Assembly (NCBI RefSeq): GCF_011043555.1
Contig: NZ_JAAKGS010000001.1
Span: 186,001-250,000 of the forward strand
Source of the DNA: Sphingobacterium sp. SGR-19
GTDB taxonomy: Bacteria; Bacteroidota; Bacteroidia; Sphingobacteriales; Sphingobacteriaceae
DNA length: 64,000 nt
Direction: 5' to 3'
In this document: in pieces, positions 8,833 to 17,722 of the stretch
Numbering within the stretch: position 1 is the first letter of the stretch
Layout: each line of letters starts with the position of its first letter
Position numbers and translations under genes: made by a program
Notes under the pieces: generated by a model
What the model was told of the DNA's origin: nothing
The model's input: only the letters and a program-made list of their open reading frames with translations
Databases searched by the model: none

Positions 8833-10404
8833 ATGGCTATGAAAATGAAATTCAATAAACTTTATATGTTGCTGTTTGCCGGAGCGTTATGTACAGGCAC
8901 ATCCTGTACAAAACTAGATGTAGACATGCACTCGGCTTATTCAGAAGATACGTTTCCGAAAACTCCGGAACAATTTGTGGCACTCACAGGGCCTGTTTAT
9001 ACGGCTGCACGTGACTACTTCCGGGATTATTTTGATTTGCAAACTGCCGGATCGGATGAAGTGGTTATCCCGACACGTGGTGGGGACTGGTTTGATGGCG
9101 GAAAGTGGCGGGATATGCACATGCATACTTGGTCACCATCGCATGAAGTGGTACGAAACGCTTGGAATTGGGGATACAATGCGATAGGAACTTGTAATCG
9201 TGTGCTTGGGGTACTGGAAAATGCACCGGAATCGGATACCAAAGGGCAAACAATTGCCGAAATCAAAACGATGCGCGCCTGGTATTATTATTTAATGATG
9301 GATGCCTATGGAAATATTCCATTGCAAACCACTTTCGACACCGGCGGTGAACTTCCATCAACGACGCCAAGAGCGCAGGTTTTTGATTTTATCGTAAAGG
9401 AACTGGAAGATAATCTTTCGCTTTTGAGCGAAGAGAAGTCGGAGCTTACCTACGGAAGGCCGACGAAATGGTTTGCCCATACGCTGTTGGCAAAAATATA
9501 TTTAAATGCGCAGATATATACGGGTACGCCAAACTGGAATAAAGTGGTGGAACATACCAATATCGTGCTTACCGAGGGAACTGCGTATTCCTTGCAAAGT
9601 GATATGTTGGCACAATTCCGTCCGGATAATGGTGCACAGGATTCGGAACCTATTTTCTCTATCCCCTTTCACGCAGCACGCGCAACAGGCAATGAGCTGT
9701 TCAATAAAGTGTTGCATTACTCTCATCGCGAAACGTTCAGTTTGAATACAAATCCGTGGAATGGGTGGAGCGCCCAACCGGAATATTTCGATCTGTTTGA
9801 TGATGATGACATCCGCAAACAACAGTGGTTATACGGCCAGCAATACACGGCTACTGGAGCGCCGTTGGTGTACAACGGTATTAATATCGTGCTTGATCCT
9901 TACGGTTATAACTTGCTGCCGGGTTCAGATTTTGATATCGGCGGTGCAGATGACGGTGGTCGTTTGGCGGGAGCACGTTGTGTGAAATACTTTCCGGATA
10001 AAGACCACATCGGTACAAATGCAAACAACGACGTGGTGGTGTACCGCTTAGCCGATGTATTACTGATGAAGGCCGAAGCTATATTACGTGGAGCGACAAA
10101 CGGCACGATGATCGAAGCATTGGAATCCGCCAATCAGGTCCGTGGAAGGGCATTTCCTTTAAATCCAGAAAAGCACTTCACAGCAGCGACGTTAACGTTG
10201 GATGCCATTTACAAAGAGCGTGCATTGGAATTCACTTTTGAAGTGACACGCCGAACAGATATGATCCGCTTTGGCAAATGGGAAAACGCCATGTTGTTCA
10301 AGCCTGCTAATGCGGGAGAAACTTATAAGCGCATCTTCCCGATCCCGGCAACCGTGTTGGCCAATAATGGAAACTTGACACCAAATCCTGGTTACACAAA
10401 TTAA
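8833..10404 (+). CDS. SusD/RagB-family glycan-binding lipoprotein
   Basis: A 523-residue lipoprotein with lipobox GTSC (C25). The TPR-rich SusD fold is recognised from RAWYYYLMMDAYGNIPLQ, PTKWFAHTLLAKIYLNA, YRLADVLLMKAEAILRGA and the C-terminal ERALEFTFEVTRRTDMIRFGKW, with the ending FPIPATVLANNGNLTPNPGY typical of the family. It caps the SusC-like transporter and binds incoming oligosaccharide at the cell surface. Genes for the transporter and this protein are 6 bp apart. In-frame ATGs at codons 3 and 5 make the exact start uncertain by a few residues. Confidence 0.95.
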   Translation: MAMKMKFNKLYMLLFAGALCTGTSCTKLDVDMHSAYSEDTFPKTPEQFVALTGPVYTAARDYFRDYFDLQTAGSDEVVIPTRGGDWFDGGKWRDMHMHTWSPSHEVVRNAWNWGYNAIGTCNRVLGVLENAPESDTKGQTIAEIKTMRAWYYYLMMDAYGNIPLQTTFDTGGELPSTTPRAQVFDFIVKELEDNLSLLSEEKSELTYGRPTKWFAHTLLAKIYLNAQIYTGTPNWNKVVEHTNIVLTEGTAYSLQSDMLAQFRPDNGAQDSEPIFSIPFHAARATGNELFNKVLHYSHRETFSLNTNPWNGWSAQPEYFDLFDDDDIRKQQWLYGQQYTATGAPLVYNGINIVLDPYGYNLLPGSDFDIGGADDGGRLAGARCVKYFPDKDHIGTNANNDVVVYRLADVLLMKAEAILRGATNGTMIEALESANQVRGRAFPLNPEKHFTAATLTLDAIYKERALEFTFEVTRRTDMIRFGKWENAMLFKPANAGETYKRIFPIPATVLANNGNLTPNPGYTN

Positions 10405-10417
10405 ACGATACAGAAAA

Positions 10418-11404
10418 ATGAAGACCCATAAAATATATATTTCCCTGATGACAGTAATGGTACTGGCGATGGGATGGTTTACGTCCTGTAAAAAGGTTGT
10501 GCATGAAATAGATGACGCTATTGTTTCGATTAATGAAAACACGCCTAATAGTGTGCAGTTGGGACAAAAGTTACGTGTAGGTTTTATTTCCAATCGGGTA
10601 AATGCTTTTGAATTTAGCATTGTAAAAGATGGCGACGCGTTAATGACAGAGCAAATCACGTTGGAAGGCGATGAAAAAATACTATCTCGTGAATTTGATA
10701 TTCCAAATGACGGATCATGGATGGGCGATGTATTACTTCAAGTGAGTTATGATGCCGGCGGACAACGGATAGAGAAAACCCGGGCGCTGACCATTTTGGA
10801 AAGCAGTCCGGAAATGTTCCTTGTGGGTGGATCAACAGGCGCGGGCTGGGAACCGCCCTTGGCAACGCCGATGTTCTTGTATAATAGTGAGAGCAAAGAC
10901 AAATTTGAAATTTTTGAGTATATCACCGCAGACGGAGGCGGATTTAAGTTCTTGCCGGACAAGACCTGGGATAATGCTTATGGGTTAGGTGCGTCGGCAG
11001 GTACGTTGTTGCAGGCTGGAGATGCCGGAAATATTACAGTCGAAGAAAATGGGTTCTACCGCGTGCGTATGGACGCGGAAGCGCTAACTTATGATCTGCT
11101 AAAAGTGACTTGGGGTATCGTTGGTGATGCTACAGCGGGTGGCTGGGATCAAAGTACAGACATGATGTTTGAGGGTGGAAAAGGTACCTACACCTGGAAA
11201 ATTACAGCCAACCTATCCGAGGGAGGTTTGAAATTTAGATACAACAATGCTTGGGATTTCGATGATATTCCTGCCAATTTGGGGGGGGATGAGTCGAACT
11301 TGACATGGGGTGGTAGCAATATCGATATCACATCTGCCGGGACGTACAACATTGAGCTTAATCTAAGTCCAGCGGGCTATACGGCGAAGATCGAAAAGCA
11401 GTAA
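10418..11404 (+). CDS. SusE/SusF-like starch-binding outer-membrane lipoprotein
   Basis: A 328-residue lipoprotein with lipobox FTSC (C24). An N-terminal Ig-like region (residues 30-130, SVQLGQKLRVGFISN) is followed by two related beta-domains: MFLVGGSTGAGWEPPLATPM...FKFLPD near 133-180, and WGIVGDATAGGWDQSTDMMF...LKFRYNNAWD near 225-290. The repeated pattern of GDAT-GW then KFR/KFL is what SusE/SusF modules show. Each such module can hold a starch-binding site with aromatic residues, consistent with the Trp content. It lies 13 bp after the SusD-like gene and completes a SusCDE unit. Confidence 0.85.
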   Translation: MKTHKIYISLMTVMVLAMGWFTSCKKVVHEIDDAIVSINENTPNSVQLGQKLRVGFISNRVNAFEFSIVKDGDALMTEQITLEGDEKILSREFDIPNDGSWMGDVLLQVSYDAGGQRIEKTRALTILESSPEMFLVGGSTGAGWEPPLATPMFLYNSESKDKFEIFEYITADGGGFKFLPDKTWDNAYGLGASAGTLLQAGDAGNITVEENGFYRVRMDAEALTYDLLKVTWGIVGDATAGGWDQSTDMMFEGGKGTYTWKITANLSEGGLKFRYNNAWDFDDIPANLGGDESNLTWGGSNIDITSAGTYNIELNLSPAGYTAKIEKQ

Positions 11405-11427
11405 TAATTACTAAACAACAATAATCG

Positions 11428-11460
11428 AGGGTGTCTGCATAGTGATACGCAGCATCCTTA
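11428..11460 (+). terminator. Weak stem-loop after the SusE-like gene
   Basis: AGGGTGTCTGC and GCAGCATCCTT pair with a three-base internal loop; a short TTAATTT follows. It could be a partial terminator or an RNA-processing element separating the surface genes from the enzyme genes. The support is modest. Confidence 0.35.
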
Positions 11461-11500
11461 ATTTATAGCTGAAAATACACGTTTCTTCAACCCTTTTTTG

Positions 11501-11533
11501 TTGAAGCAGAGATTTTTTATTCTTATACTTTTG
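11501..11533 (+). promoter_or_regulatory. Possible internal promoter before the periplasmic GH13 gene
   Basis: TTG (11501-11503), 22 nt, TACTTTTG (11526-11533, exact TAnnTTTG). The box ends three bases before the ATG, which predicts a nearly leaderless transcript, as for engB. It would let the intracellular and periplasmic enzymes be made independently of the SusCDE mRNA. Confidence 0.45.
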
Positions 11534-11536
11534 AAA

Positions 11537-13378
11537 ATGAACCACATCAAGATAGCGATCACGCTATTATGTTCGACGCTATGGATTGCCTTTGCACAAG
11601 GGCAATCCATACAACGGGCGGAACCCCTGCATTGGTGGGTAGGTATGCACAATCCGGAACTGCAAATCGTATTACATGGTTCCGATATCGGAGATTGTGA
11701 AGTGAAATTGCCTAGAACGGGCATGCATTTAAAAAAAGTCCATCAGGTGGAAAATAGGAATTACCTTTTTCTGGATGTCGAAATTCTGGATAATGCAAAA
11801 GCAGGAACCTACCCTATAGAGCTATACAAAAACGGGAAGAAGGTATCGACCCGCGACTATACATTGAAAAATCGTGACAAAGATTTGGTTAAAGCACAAG
11901 GTGTACATGCGGCAGATCTTATCTACTTGATTATGCCCGATCGGTTTTCCAACGGCGATCCCAGTAATGATTCAGTAAAGGGTATGCGCGAAACAGCTGT
12001 AAACCGGGATTCCATGTATTACCGACACGGTGGTGATCTTCAAGGTATTATCAATAACTTGGATTACCTCGAGAATTTAGGTGTAACGGCTCTTTGGATG
12101 ACTCCGGTCTTGACGAACGACATGCCGCAGGCTTCTTATCACGGTTATGCCAATACGGAAAATTACCAAATAGATCCCCGATTTGGCTCCATCGATACCT
12201 ACCGTGAACTAGGAAAAGAATTACATAAACGCAACATGAAACTTGTTCATGATGTAGTGCCTAATCACGTAGGACTATATCACTGGACAGTTATAGATCG
12301 TCCTTCTTCTGATTGGCTACATGAGTGGGATACATTTACACAAACAACCTATAAAGACCAGACGATGTTTGATCCCTATGGAACGCAGGCAGACAAGGAT
12401 CTGATGGAAAAAGGGTGGTTTGTGAAGACAATGCCGGATTTGAACCATCAAAATGAACAGATCCAGAAATACATCACGCAGAGTCATATCTGGTGGATTG
12501 AAGAAGCGGGCGTGGACGGTTTTCGTATCGATACATATCCCTACAATGATCTGGCTTTCATGGGGAAATGGACAGATGCCATTCGTGCGGAATTTCCCGA
12601 TTTCTCCTTCTTTGGGGAAACATGGGTACACTCGGTTCCTAACCAAGCGTATTTCTTAGGCGGTCAAAAAGTAGGGCAGAATGTGGATACGAAATTGGAA
12701 GGTGTAACGGATTTTCAGTTAAACTACGCTATCGGAGATGCACTTAATCTGGAAAAAGATGGTGCAAACAAATTATATAGCACCGTAAGTGGCGACTACC
12801 TGTATCCAAACCCTTTGGCAAATGTGATCTTCCTCGATAACCATGATAAGGACCGTTTCTTTTCAACAGTGGGTGAAGATATCGAAAAATATAAAAGTGC
12901 TTTTAGTTGGTTGTTAACCTACCGAGGTATCCCGCAAATGTACTATGGTGCAGAGATATTAATGAAAAATTTCAGCAGGCCGGATGGCTTGGTACGGGAT
13001 GATTTTAAAGGTGGTTTTCCGGGAGATGAAGTGAATAAGTTTACCGCTGAGGGACGCACAGAAGCTGAAAATGACATGTTTAACCATGTGCGTACATTGG
13101 CGCAATATAGAAAACAGACAGCTGCCTTACAGGATGGCAAGCTGTTGCACTATGCGCCGCAAAATGATGTATATGTGTATTTCCGGTATAACAAAAAGGA
13201 AAAAGTAATGGTGCTTATGAACTGTGGTGATGAACAACAGGATGTAGCATTAGCTCGTTTTGACGAGGGTATCGGCCAGTCTAGTCAGCTCAAAAATATT
13301 TTAACGGGTCAATCTTCGGATTTACCAAAAAGCATTGTAGTGAAGGGGAAACAAACGTTGGTTTTTGAACTAAAATAA
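11537..13378 (+). CDS. Periplasmic GH13 neopullulanase/cyclomaltodextrinase (SusA-like)
   Basis: A 613-residue enzyme with a Sec signal peptide (cleavage near AQGQS). The N-terminal Ig-like domain (residues about 22-115; PLHWWVGMHNPELQIVLHG) matches the cyclomaltodextrinase N-domain. The barrel carries HDVVPNHVG, GFRIDTYPY (nucleophile D332), FFGETW (acid/base E361) and FLDNHDKDRF (D437). A short C-terminal beta-domain follows. It should hydrolyse imported maltodextrins or pullulan to maltose-size products. A TTG upstream is in frame, but the ATG directly before the signal peptide is preferred. The gene is followed 3 bp later by pgmB. Confidence 0.92.
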   Translation: MNHIKIAITLLCSTLWIAFAQGQSIQRAEPLHWWVGMHNPELQIVLHGSDIGDCEVKLPRTGMHLKKVHQVENRNYLFLDVEILDNAKAGTYPIELYKNGKKVSTRDYTLKNRDKDLVKAQGVHAADLIYLIMPDRFSNGDPSNDSVKGMRETAVNRDSMYYRHGGDLQGIINNLDYLENLGVTALWMTPVLTNDMPQASYHGYANTENYQIDPRFGSIDTYRELGKELHKRNMKLVHDVVPNHVGLYHWTVIDRPSSDWLHEWDTFTQTTYKDQTMFDPYGTQADKDLMEKGWFVKTMPDLNHQNEQIQKYITQSHIWWIEEAGVDGFRIDTYPYNDLAFMGKWTDAIRAEFPDFSFFGETWVHSVPNQAYFLGGQKVGQNVDTKLEGVTDFQLNYAIGDALNLEKDGANKLYSTVSGDYLYPNPLANVIFLDNHDKDRFFSTVGEDIEKYKSAFSWLLTYRGIPQMYYGAEILMKNFSRPDGLVRDDFKGGFPGDEVNKFTAEGRTEAENDMFNHVRTLAQYRKQTAALQDGKLLHYAPQNDVYVYFRYNKKEKVMVLMNCGDEQQDVALARFDEGIGQSSQLKNILTGQSSDLPKSIVVKGKQTLVFELK

Positions 13379-13381
13379 CGA

Positions 13382-14041
13382 ATGAAGGCAAGAGAAATAG
13401 TAGACGGAGTAGCTGCTGTCATATTTGATTTAGATGGGGTTTTGGTGGACACGGCTGTGTTTCATTATCAGGCTTGGAAGCGACTGGCAAAACAATTTTG
13501 TTTTGATTTTACAGAGATAGAAAATGAACAATTAAAGGGAGTGAGTCGTGTGGACTCCCTGAATCTTATTTTAAAGTGGGCAAATAAGGAAGTGTCTGCG
13601 CCGGAGAAGGAACAATTGGCGTCGTTGAAAAATACGTGGTATCTGGAGTTGGTAGAGAACATGAAGGAAGGCGATGTGTTGCCGGGCACGATAGATTTAT
13701 TGACCTATTTGAAAGCAACTGATAAAAAGATCGCATTGGGCTCGGCGAGTAAAAATGCGTTACGAATTTTAGAGAAAACCGGTATTCGACATTATTTTGA
13801 TGCGATCATCGACGGGAATGCTGTCAAAAATTCTAAACCTGATCCGGAAGTTTTCTTGAAAGCCGCTACGGCGGTTGGTGTAGCGCCTTCGGGGTGTGTT
13901 GTGCTGGAAGATGCGCAGGCAGGAATTGATGCGGCAAGGGCCGCCAATATGCAGGTGATAGCCGTAGACAAGTCTTATTCGCTGTCTAACTACAATGTAC
14001 GTGTCGACGATTTGTCGGAAATATTGATAAGTGACTATTAA
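13382..14041 (+). CDS. pgmB: Beta-phosphoglucomutase
   Basis: A 219-residue HAD-superfamily enzyme that converts beta-D-glucose 1-phosphate to glucose 6-phosphate. Motif I is FDLDGVLVDT (nucleophile D16, acid/base D18). The helical cap follows, with GVSRVDSL as expected for the beta-PGM branch, then motif II GSASKNA, the Lys of motif III in NSKPDPEVFL, and motif IV VLEDAQAGIDAA. Its neighbour downstream, maltose phosphorylase, produces exactly its substrate, which fixes the assignment. The gene starts 3 bp after the GH13 gene and ends 8 bp before the GH65 gene. Confidence 0.95.
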   Translation: MKAREIVDGVAAVIFDLDGVLVDTAVFHYQAWKRLAKQFCFDFTEIENEQLKGVSRVDSLNLILKWANKEVSAPEKEQLASLKNTWYLELVENMKEGDVLPGTIDLLTYLKATDKKIALGSASKNALRILEKTGIRHYFDAIIDGNAVKNSKPDPEVFLKAATAVGVAPSGCVVLEDAQAGIDAARAANMQVIAVDKSYSLSNYNVRVDDLSEILISDY

Positions 14042-14049
14042 CGAAGAAC

Positions 14050-16338
14050 ATGAAGAATTATATCATACACGATCCTTGGCATATTATTGAAGATCAGTTT
14101 AGAGCAGAGCACAATGAGTTTTCGGAAAGTATTTTTTCCATTGGTAATGGCCGGATGGGACAGCGGGCGAATTTTGAGGAAGCGTATTCTGGAAAAACGA
14201 TGCAAGGTTCTTATCTAGCCGGTGTGTATTATCCTGATAAAACAAGAGTGGGCTGGTGGAAGAATGGCTATCCCGAATATTTTGCTAAAGTAATCAATGC
14301 CGTGCAATGGATTGGGTTGGACGTTCAAATTGACGGTACGGTACTGGATTTGGCAAAATGTGAAATCACCAGTTTTGAGCGCCGTTTGGATATGAAAGGG
14401 GGGGTCCTTTATCGTACGTTTAAGGCAAAAATGCCTAATGGTACGGAAGTGGAAGTGACCGCTAAGCGGATGTATCATCTGTTTCAATCAGATACAACCT
14501 CCTTGCAGTATACGCTACGTGTCTTAAATTCGGATGCAAACGTATCTATTCGTTCTTATTTAAATGGTGATGTTCTTAATCGGGACAGCAATTACGATGA
14601 AGGCTTTTGGGTACCTATTGTGGAAGACATTCAGGATGACCTGGTACTGGTAACGGAAACCAAGAAGACGCAGTTTCGTGTAGAAGCGCGTTTGCAAAAC
14701 GTGTTTTATGTTGGTGGAGCGGTACTGTCGTCGGACAGAAAGAGAAAAGAACAATTCTACGTGGGCGAGGAGTTGCATACGCATTTGAAAGCTGGCGAGT
14801 CCGTTCGTGTGGAGAAATATGTCGCGATGGTCACCTCGCTCAATCATCCTCTGGATAAGTTGACGGAAGCAGCAAAAACCAGTTTGAAAAAAATAGCTTC
14901 CAAAAGCTACAGCGAATTAATGCAATTACAAACAGACGCTTGGGCGCACATCTGGCAAGAAAGTGATATACAAATCGAGGGAGATGTTGCTGCACAACAA
15001 GCTATCCGGTTTAATATTTTCCAGCTAAACCAAACGTATACAGGCGAAGACGTTAGATTGAATATCGGACCGAAAGGTTTTACCGGGGAGAAATATGGCG
15101 GGGTAACTTATTGGGATACCGAAGCATATTGTTTGCCTTTTTATCTGGCGACACAAGAGCCTCGGATAGCCCGTAATCTGTTACTTTACCGTTATCAGCA
15201 TTTGGAAAAAGCTATTGAAAATGCGGGCAAATTAGGGTTTAGTGATGGAGCGGCTTTATATCCGATGGTCACTATCAACGGAGAAGAATGCCACAATGAA
15301 TGGGAAATTACGTTTGAAGAAATCCATCGGAACGGCGCCATTGCTTTTGCTATTTACAACTATGTCCGCTATACAGACGATCGTGAATATCTACTTGCAC
15401 ACGGTTTGGAGATCCTGATCGGTATCAGCCGTTTTTGGGCGCAACGTGTCAATTGGAGTGAGCAAAAACAGCAATATGTGATGCTGGGTGTAACCGGCCC
15501 GAATGAATATGAGAATAATGTAAACAACAACTGGTATACGAACAAAATTGCTGTATGGTGTTTGCATTATACATTGGAAATCATTCAGCAGGAGCAGACA
15601 CATCACGAGGATCGCTTATACGAGTTGTTGTCGAGACTGGATTTTAAAGCAAAAGAAGGTGCACAATGGCAACACATCATAGATAATATGTACCTACCCG
15701 AAGATAGTGACCGCGGTGTATTTCTACAACAAGATGGTTTTTTGGATAAGGAATTGATCCCTGTTGCGGAGCTTCCAGCGGAAGTACGTCCTTTGAATCA
15801 ACACTGGAGTTGGGATCGGATACTACGTTCTTGTTATATCAAACAGGCAGATGTGCTGCAAGGCATATATTTCTTCGAAGATGAATTTGATACGGACACT
15901 ATTCGTCGTAACTATGATTTCTACGAACCGTTAACTGTTCATGAAAGTTCCCTTTCGCCTTGTGTACATGCGATTATCGCTGCCAAATTGGGTAAAGAAG
16001 AGAAGGCATATGAGTTCTATCTCCGCACCGCTCGGCTTGATTTGGATGATTATAACAACGATACCGAAGATGGGCTGCACATCACATCGATGGCGGGCAC
16101 CTGGCTGGCTATTGTAGAGGGATTTGCCGGTATGCGCGTACGCGACGGTCAATTACATTTTCAAACTTTTATCCCTAAAAACTGGCAAAGCTATGCTTTT
16201 CACGTGCAGTATAGAGGAACGAAGTTGTATATTAATGTAAGTCAGGATGATTTTGAAGTCAAAAACCTGTCTGATACCGAAATTAGTATTATATTTAACG
16301 GTGAACAGCTTTTGATAGAACCTGAATGGAAATCTTAA
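14050..16338 (+). CDS. GH65 maltose phosphorylase
   Basis: A 762-residue GH65 enzyme that cleaves maltose with phosphate to glucose and beta-glucose 1-phosphate in the cytoplasm. It has an N-terminal beta-sandwich (residues about 1-270), the linker, the (alpha/alpha)6 barrel and a C-terminal beta-domain. Landmarks are SIGNGRMGQRANFEE near residue 31, YWDTEAYCLPFY near 356, and HNEWEITFEEIHRNGA near 415-430, which contains the general-acid Glu. VTGPNEYENNVNNNWYTN is also typical. No signal peptide is present. The pgmB neighbour and MFS transporter support maltose rather than trehalose or kojibiose, though GH65 specificity cannot be settled from motifs alone. Confidence 0.92.
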   Translation: MKNYIIHDPWHIIEDQFRAEHNEFSESIFSIGNGRMGQRANFEEAYSGKTMQGSYLAGVYYPDKTRVGWWKNGYPEYFAKVINAVQWIGLDVQIDGTVLDLAKCEITSFERRLDMKGGVLYRTFKAKMPNGTEVEVTAKRMYHLFQSDTTSLQYTLRVLNSDANVSIRSYLNGDVLNRDSNYDEGFWVPIVEDIQDDLVLVTETKKTQFRVEARLQNVFYVGGAVLSSDRKRKEQFYVGEELHTHLKAGESVRVEKYVAMVTSLNHPLDKLTEAAKTSLKKIASKSYSELMQLQTDAWAHIWQESDIQIEGDVAAQQAIRFNIFQLNQTYTGEDVRLNIGPKGFTGEKYGGVTYWDTEAYCLPFYLATQEPRIARNLLLYRYQHLEKAIENAGKLGFSDGAALYPMVTINGEECHNEWEITFEEIHRNGAIAFAIYNYVRYTDDREYLLAHGLEILIGISRFWAQRVNWSEQKQQYVMLGVTGPNEYENNVNNNWYTNKIAVWCLHYTLEIIQQEQTHHEDRLYELLSRLDFKAKEGAQWQHIIDNMYLPEDSDRGVFLQQDGFLDKELIPVAELPAEVRPLNQHWSWDRILRSCYIKQADVLQGIYFFEDEFDTDTIRRNYDFYEPLTVHESSLSPCVHAIIAAKLGKEEKAYEFYLRTARLDLDDYNNDTEDGLHITSMAGTWLAIVEGFAGMRVRDGQLHFQTFIPKNWQSYAFHVQYRGTKLYINVSQDDFEVKNLSDTEISIIFNGEQLLIEPEWKS

Positions 16339-16347
16339 AACCTTTTC

Positions 16348-17691
16348 ATGAACAATATACGACGCGTTAAACCCACTTTGACTGTAGCTCAGATCTTCAA
16401 TATGAGTATGGGCTTTTTGGGTATCCAAATGGGGTTCGCTTTGCAGAATAGCAATGCCTCCCGTATTCTGCAAACATTCGGTGCTGATGTGGAGCATTTG
16501 TCTTTATTTTGGCTCGCCGCACCGATTACCGGGATGATTGTGCAGCCGATTATAGGCCACTATAGTGATCGCACCTGGACAAAGATGGGCCGGCGGCGGC
16601 CTTTCTTTCTGGTGGGGGCCTTGTTAACGGCAATTGCATTGGTCTTGATGCCTAATATAGCCCTGTTTACGGCAATACTGCCGCCATTGTTGATCGGTGC
16701 TGGTATGCTCATGCTGATGGATGCGTCGATCAATGTAACCATGGAACCTTTTCGAGCACTTGTAGGGGATAACCTTCCCAGTGCTCAACGAAGTTTGGGC
16801 TTTTCGGTTCAGACTATTTTAATAGGTGTGGGGGCTGTAGTCGGTTCTTGGTTACCTTATGTGTTTGCAGAATATTTACTTATCCCTGCGGATGGAGGCG
16901 ACGGTATTGTTCCTCAGAATGTAATTTATTCGTTTTACTTTGGAGCATTCGTATTGATCGCTACCATTCTGTGGACTGTTTTCACTACGAAGGAATATTC
17001 GCCGCAAGAACTGCAGTCTTTTGTAGGGGAGGAAGAAGCTGAACCGGAAGTTCAATCTTCAACCAACCATAATTTGGGAGCGATCTTTCAAGATTTCAAA
17101 CAGATGCCGCTAACCATGAAAAAACTCGGATGGGTACAGTTTTTCTCCTGGTTTGCACTTTTCATGATGTGGGTATACATGACACCCGCTATTGCGGAAC
17201 ATGTATTTTATAAGATGGATGGAGAGCGCAATCGTCTGTATGCGGAAGCTGGCAATTGGGTCGGTGTACTTTTTGGTGTATACAATGGTATATCTGCGAT
17301 ATACGCTATTTTCTTACCTCGGCTTGCGAATCGTTTTGGGCGAACGAAAATACATGCGTTCGGATTGGTAATAGGTGGAGTCTCGTTGATCTCCATACTC
17401 TTTATTTCTTCTCCGAATATCTTATTGTTAACGATGTTGGGTGTTGGTATAGCGTGGGGAAGCATTCTCTCCATGCCTTATGCTATTCTGAGCGACAGCC
17501 TGCCGGTACGTAAGATGGGGGTATATATGGGGATTTTTAATTTTTTTATCACCTTTCCGCAAATTATATGTGGCTTTTTTGGCGGGATGATTATTAAATA
17601 TGTTTTCGATAGCCAACCGATATATGGAATAATGCTAGGAGGAATATTTATGCTGTTAGGTGCTATTTCCGTATGGCGGATTAAAGAATAA
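16348..17691 (+). CDS. MFS sugar transporter (maltose uptake candidate)
   Basis: A 447-residue inner-membrane protein with about twelve hydrophobic segments. The MFS A-motif-like GHYSDRTWTKMGRRRPFFLVGA (split here as GHYSDRTW and GRRRPFFLVGA) lies near residues 70-91, and a second half-motif LANRFGRTK near 325. RRRPF with DRTW is characteristic of the SLC45/GPH-like sucrose/maltose symporter branch. It closes the maltose locus, 9 bp after the maltose phosphorylase gene, so import of intact maltose from the periplasm is inferred. A terminator follows at once. Confidence 0.88.
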   Translation: MNNIRRVKPTLTVAQIFNMSMGFLGIQMGFALQNSNASRILQTFGADVEHLSLFWLAAPITGMIVQPIIGHYSDRTWTKMGRRRPFFLVGALLTAIALVLMPNIALFTAILPPLLIGAGMLMLMDASINVTMEPFRALVGDNLPSAQRSLGFSVQTILIGVGAVVGSWLPYVFAEYLLIPADGGDGIVPQNVIYSFYFGAFVLIATILWTVFTTKEYSPQELQSFVGEEEAEPEVQSSTNHNLGAIFQDFKQMPLTMKKLGWVQFFSWFALFMMWVYMTPAIAEHVFYKMDGERNRLYAEAGNWVGVLFGVYNGISAIYAIFLPRLANRFGRTKIHAFGLVIGGVSLISILFISSPNILLLTMLGVGIAWGSILSMPYAILSDSLPVRKMGVYMGIFNFFITFPQIICGFFGGMIIKYVFDSQPIYGIMLGGIFMLLGAISVWRIKE

Positions 17692-17722
17692 AAGACAGGG
17701 ATTATAGATCCCCGTCTTTTTT
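17692..17722. terminator. Bidirectional terminator between the MFS gene and clpB
   Basis: AAGACAGGG and CCCCGTCTT form a stem with one bulged A; T-runs flank it on both strands (TCTTTTTT on the plus strand). It serves the convergent maltose operon and clpB, overlapping the end of the clpB coding region. Confidence 0.75.

Noticed and set aside
11498-11536. TTG start upstream of the periplasmic GH13 gene
   Set aside because: It adds residues ahead of a good signal peptide that begins at the downstream ATG.
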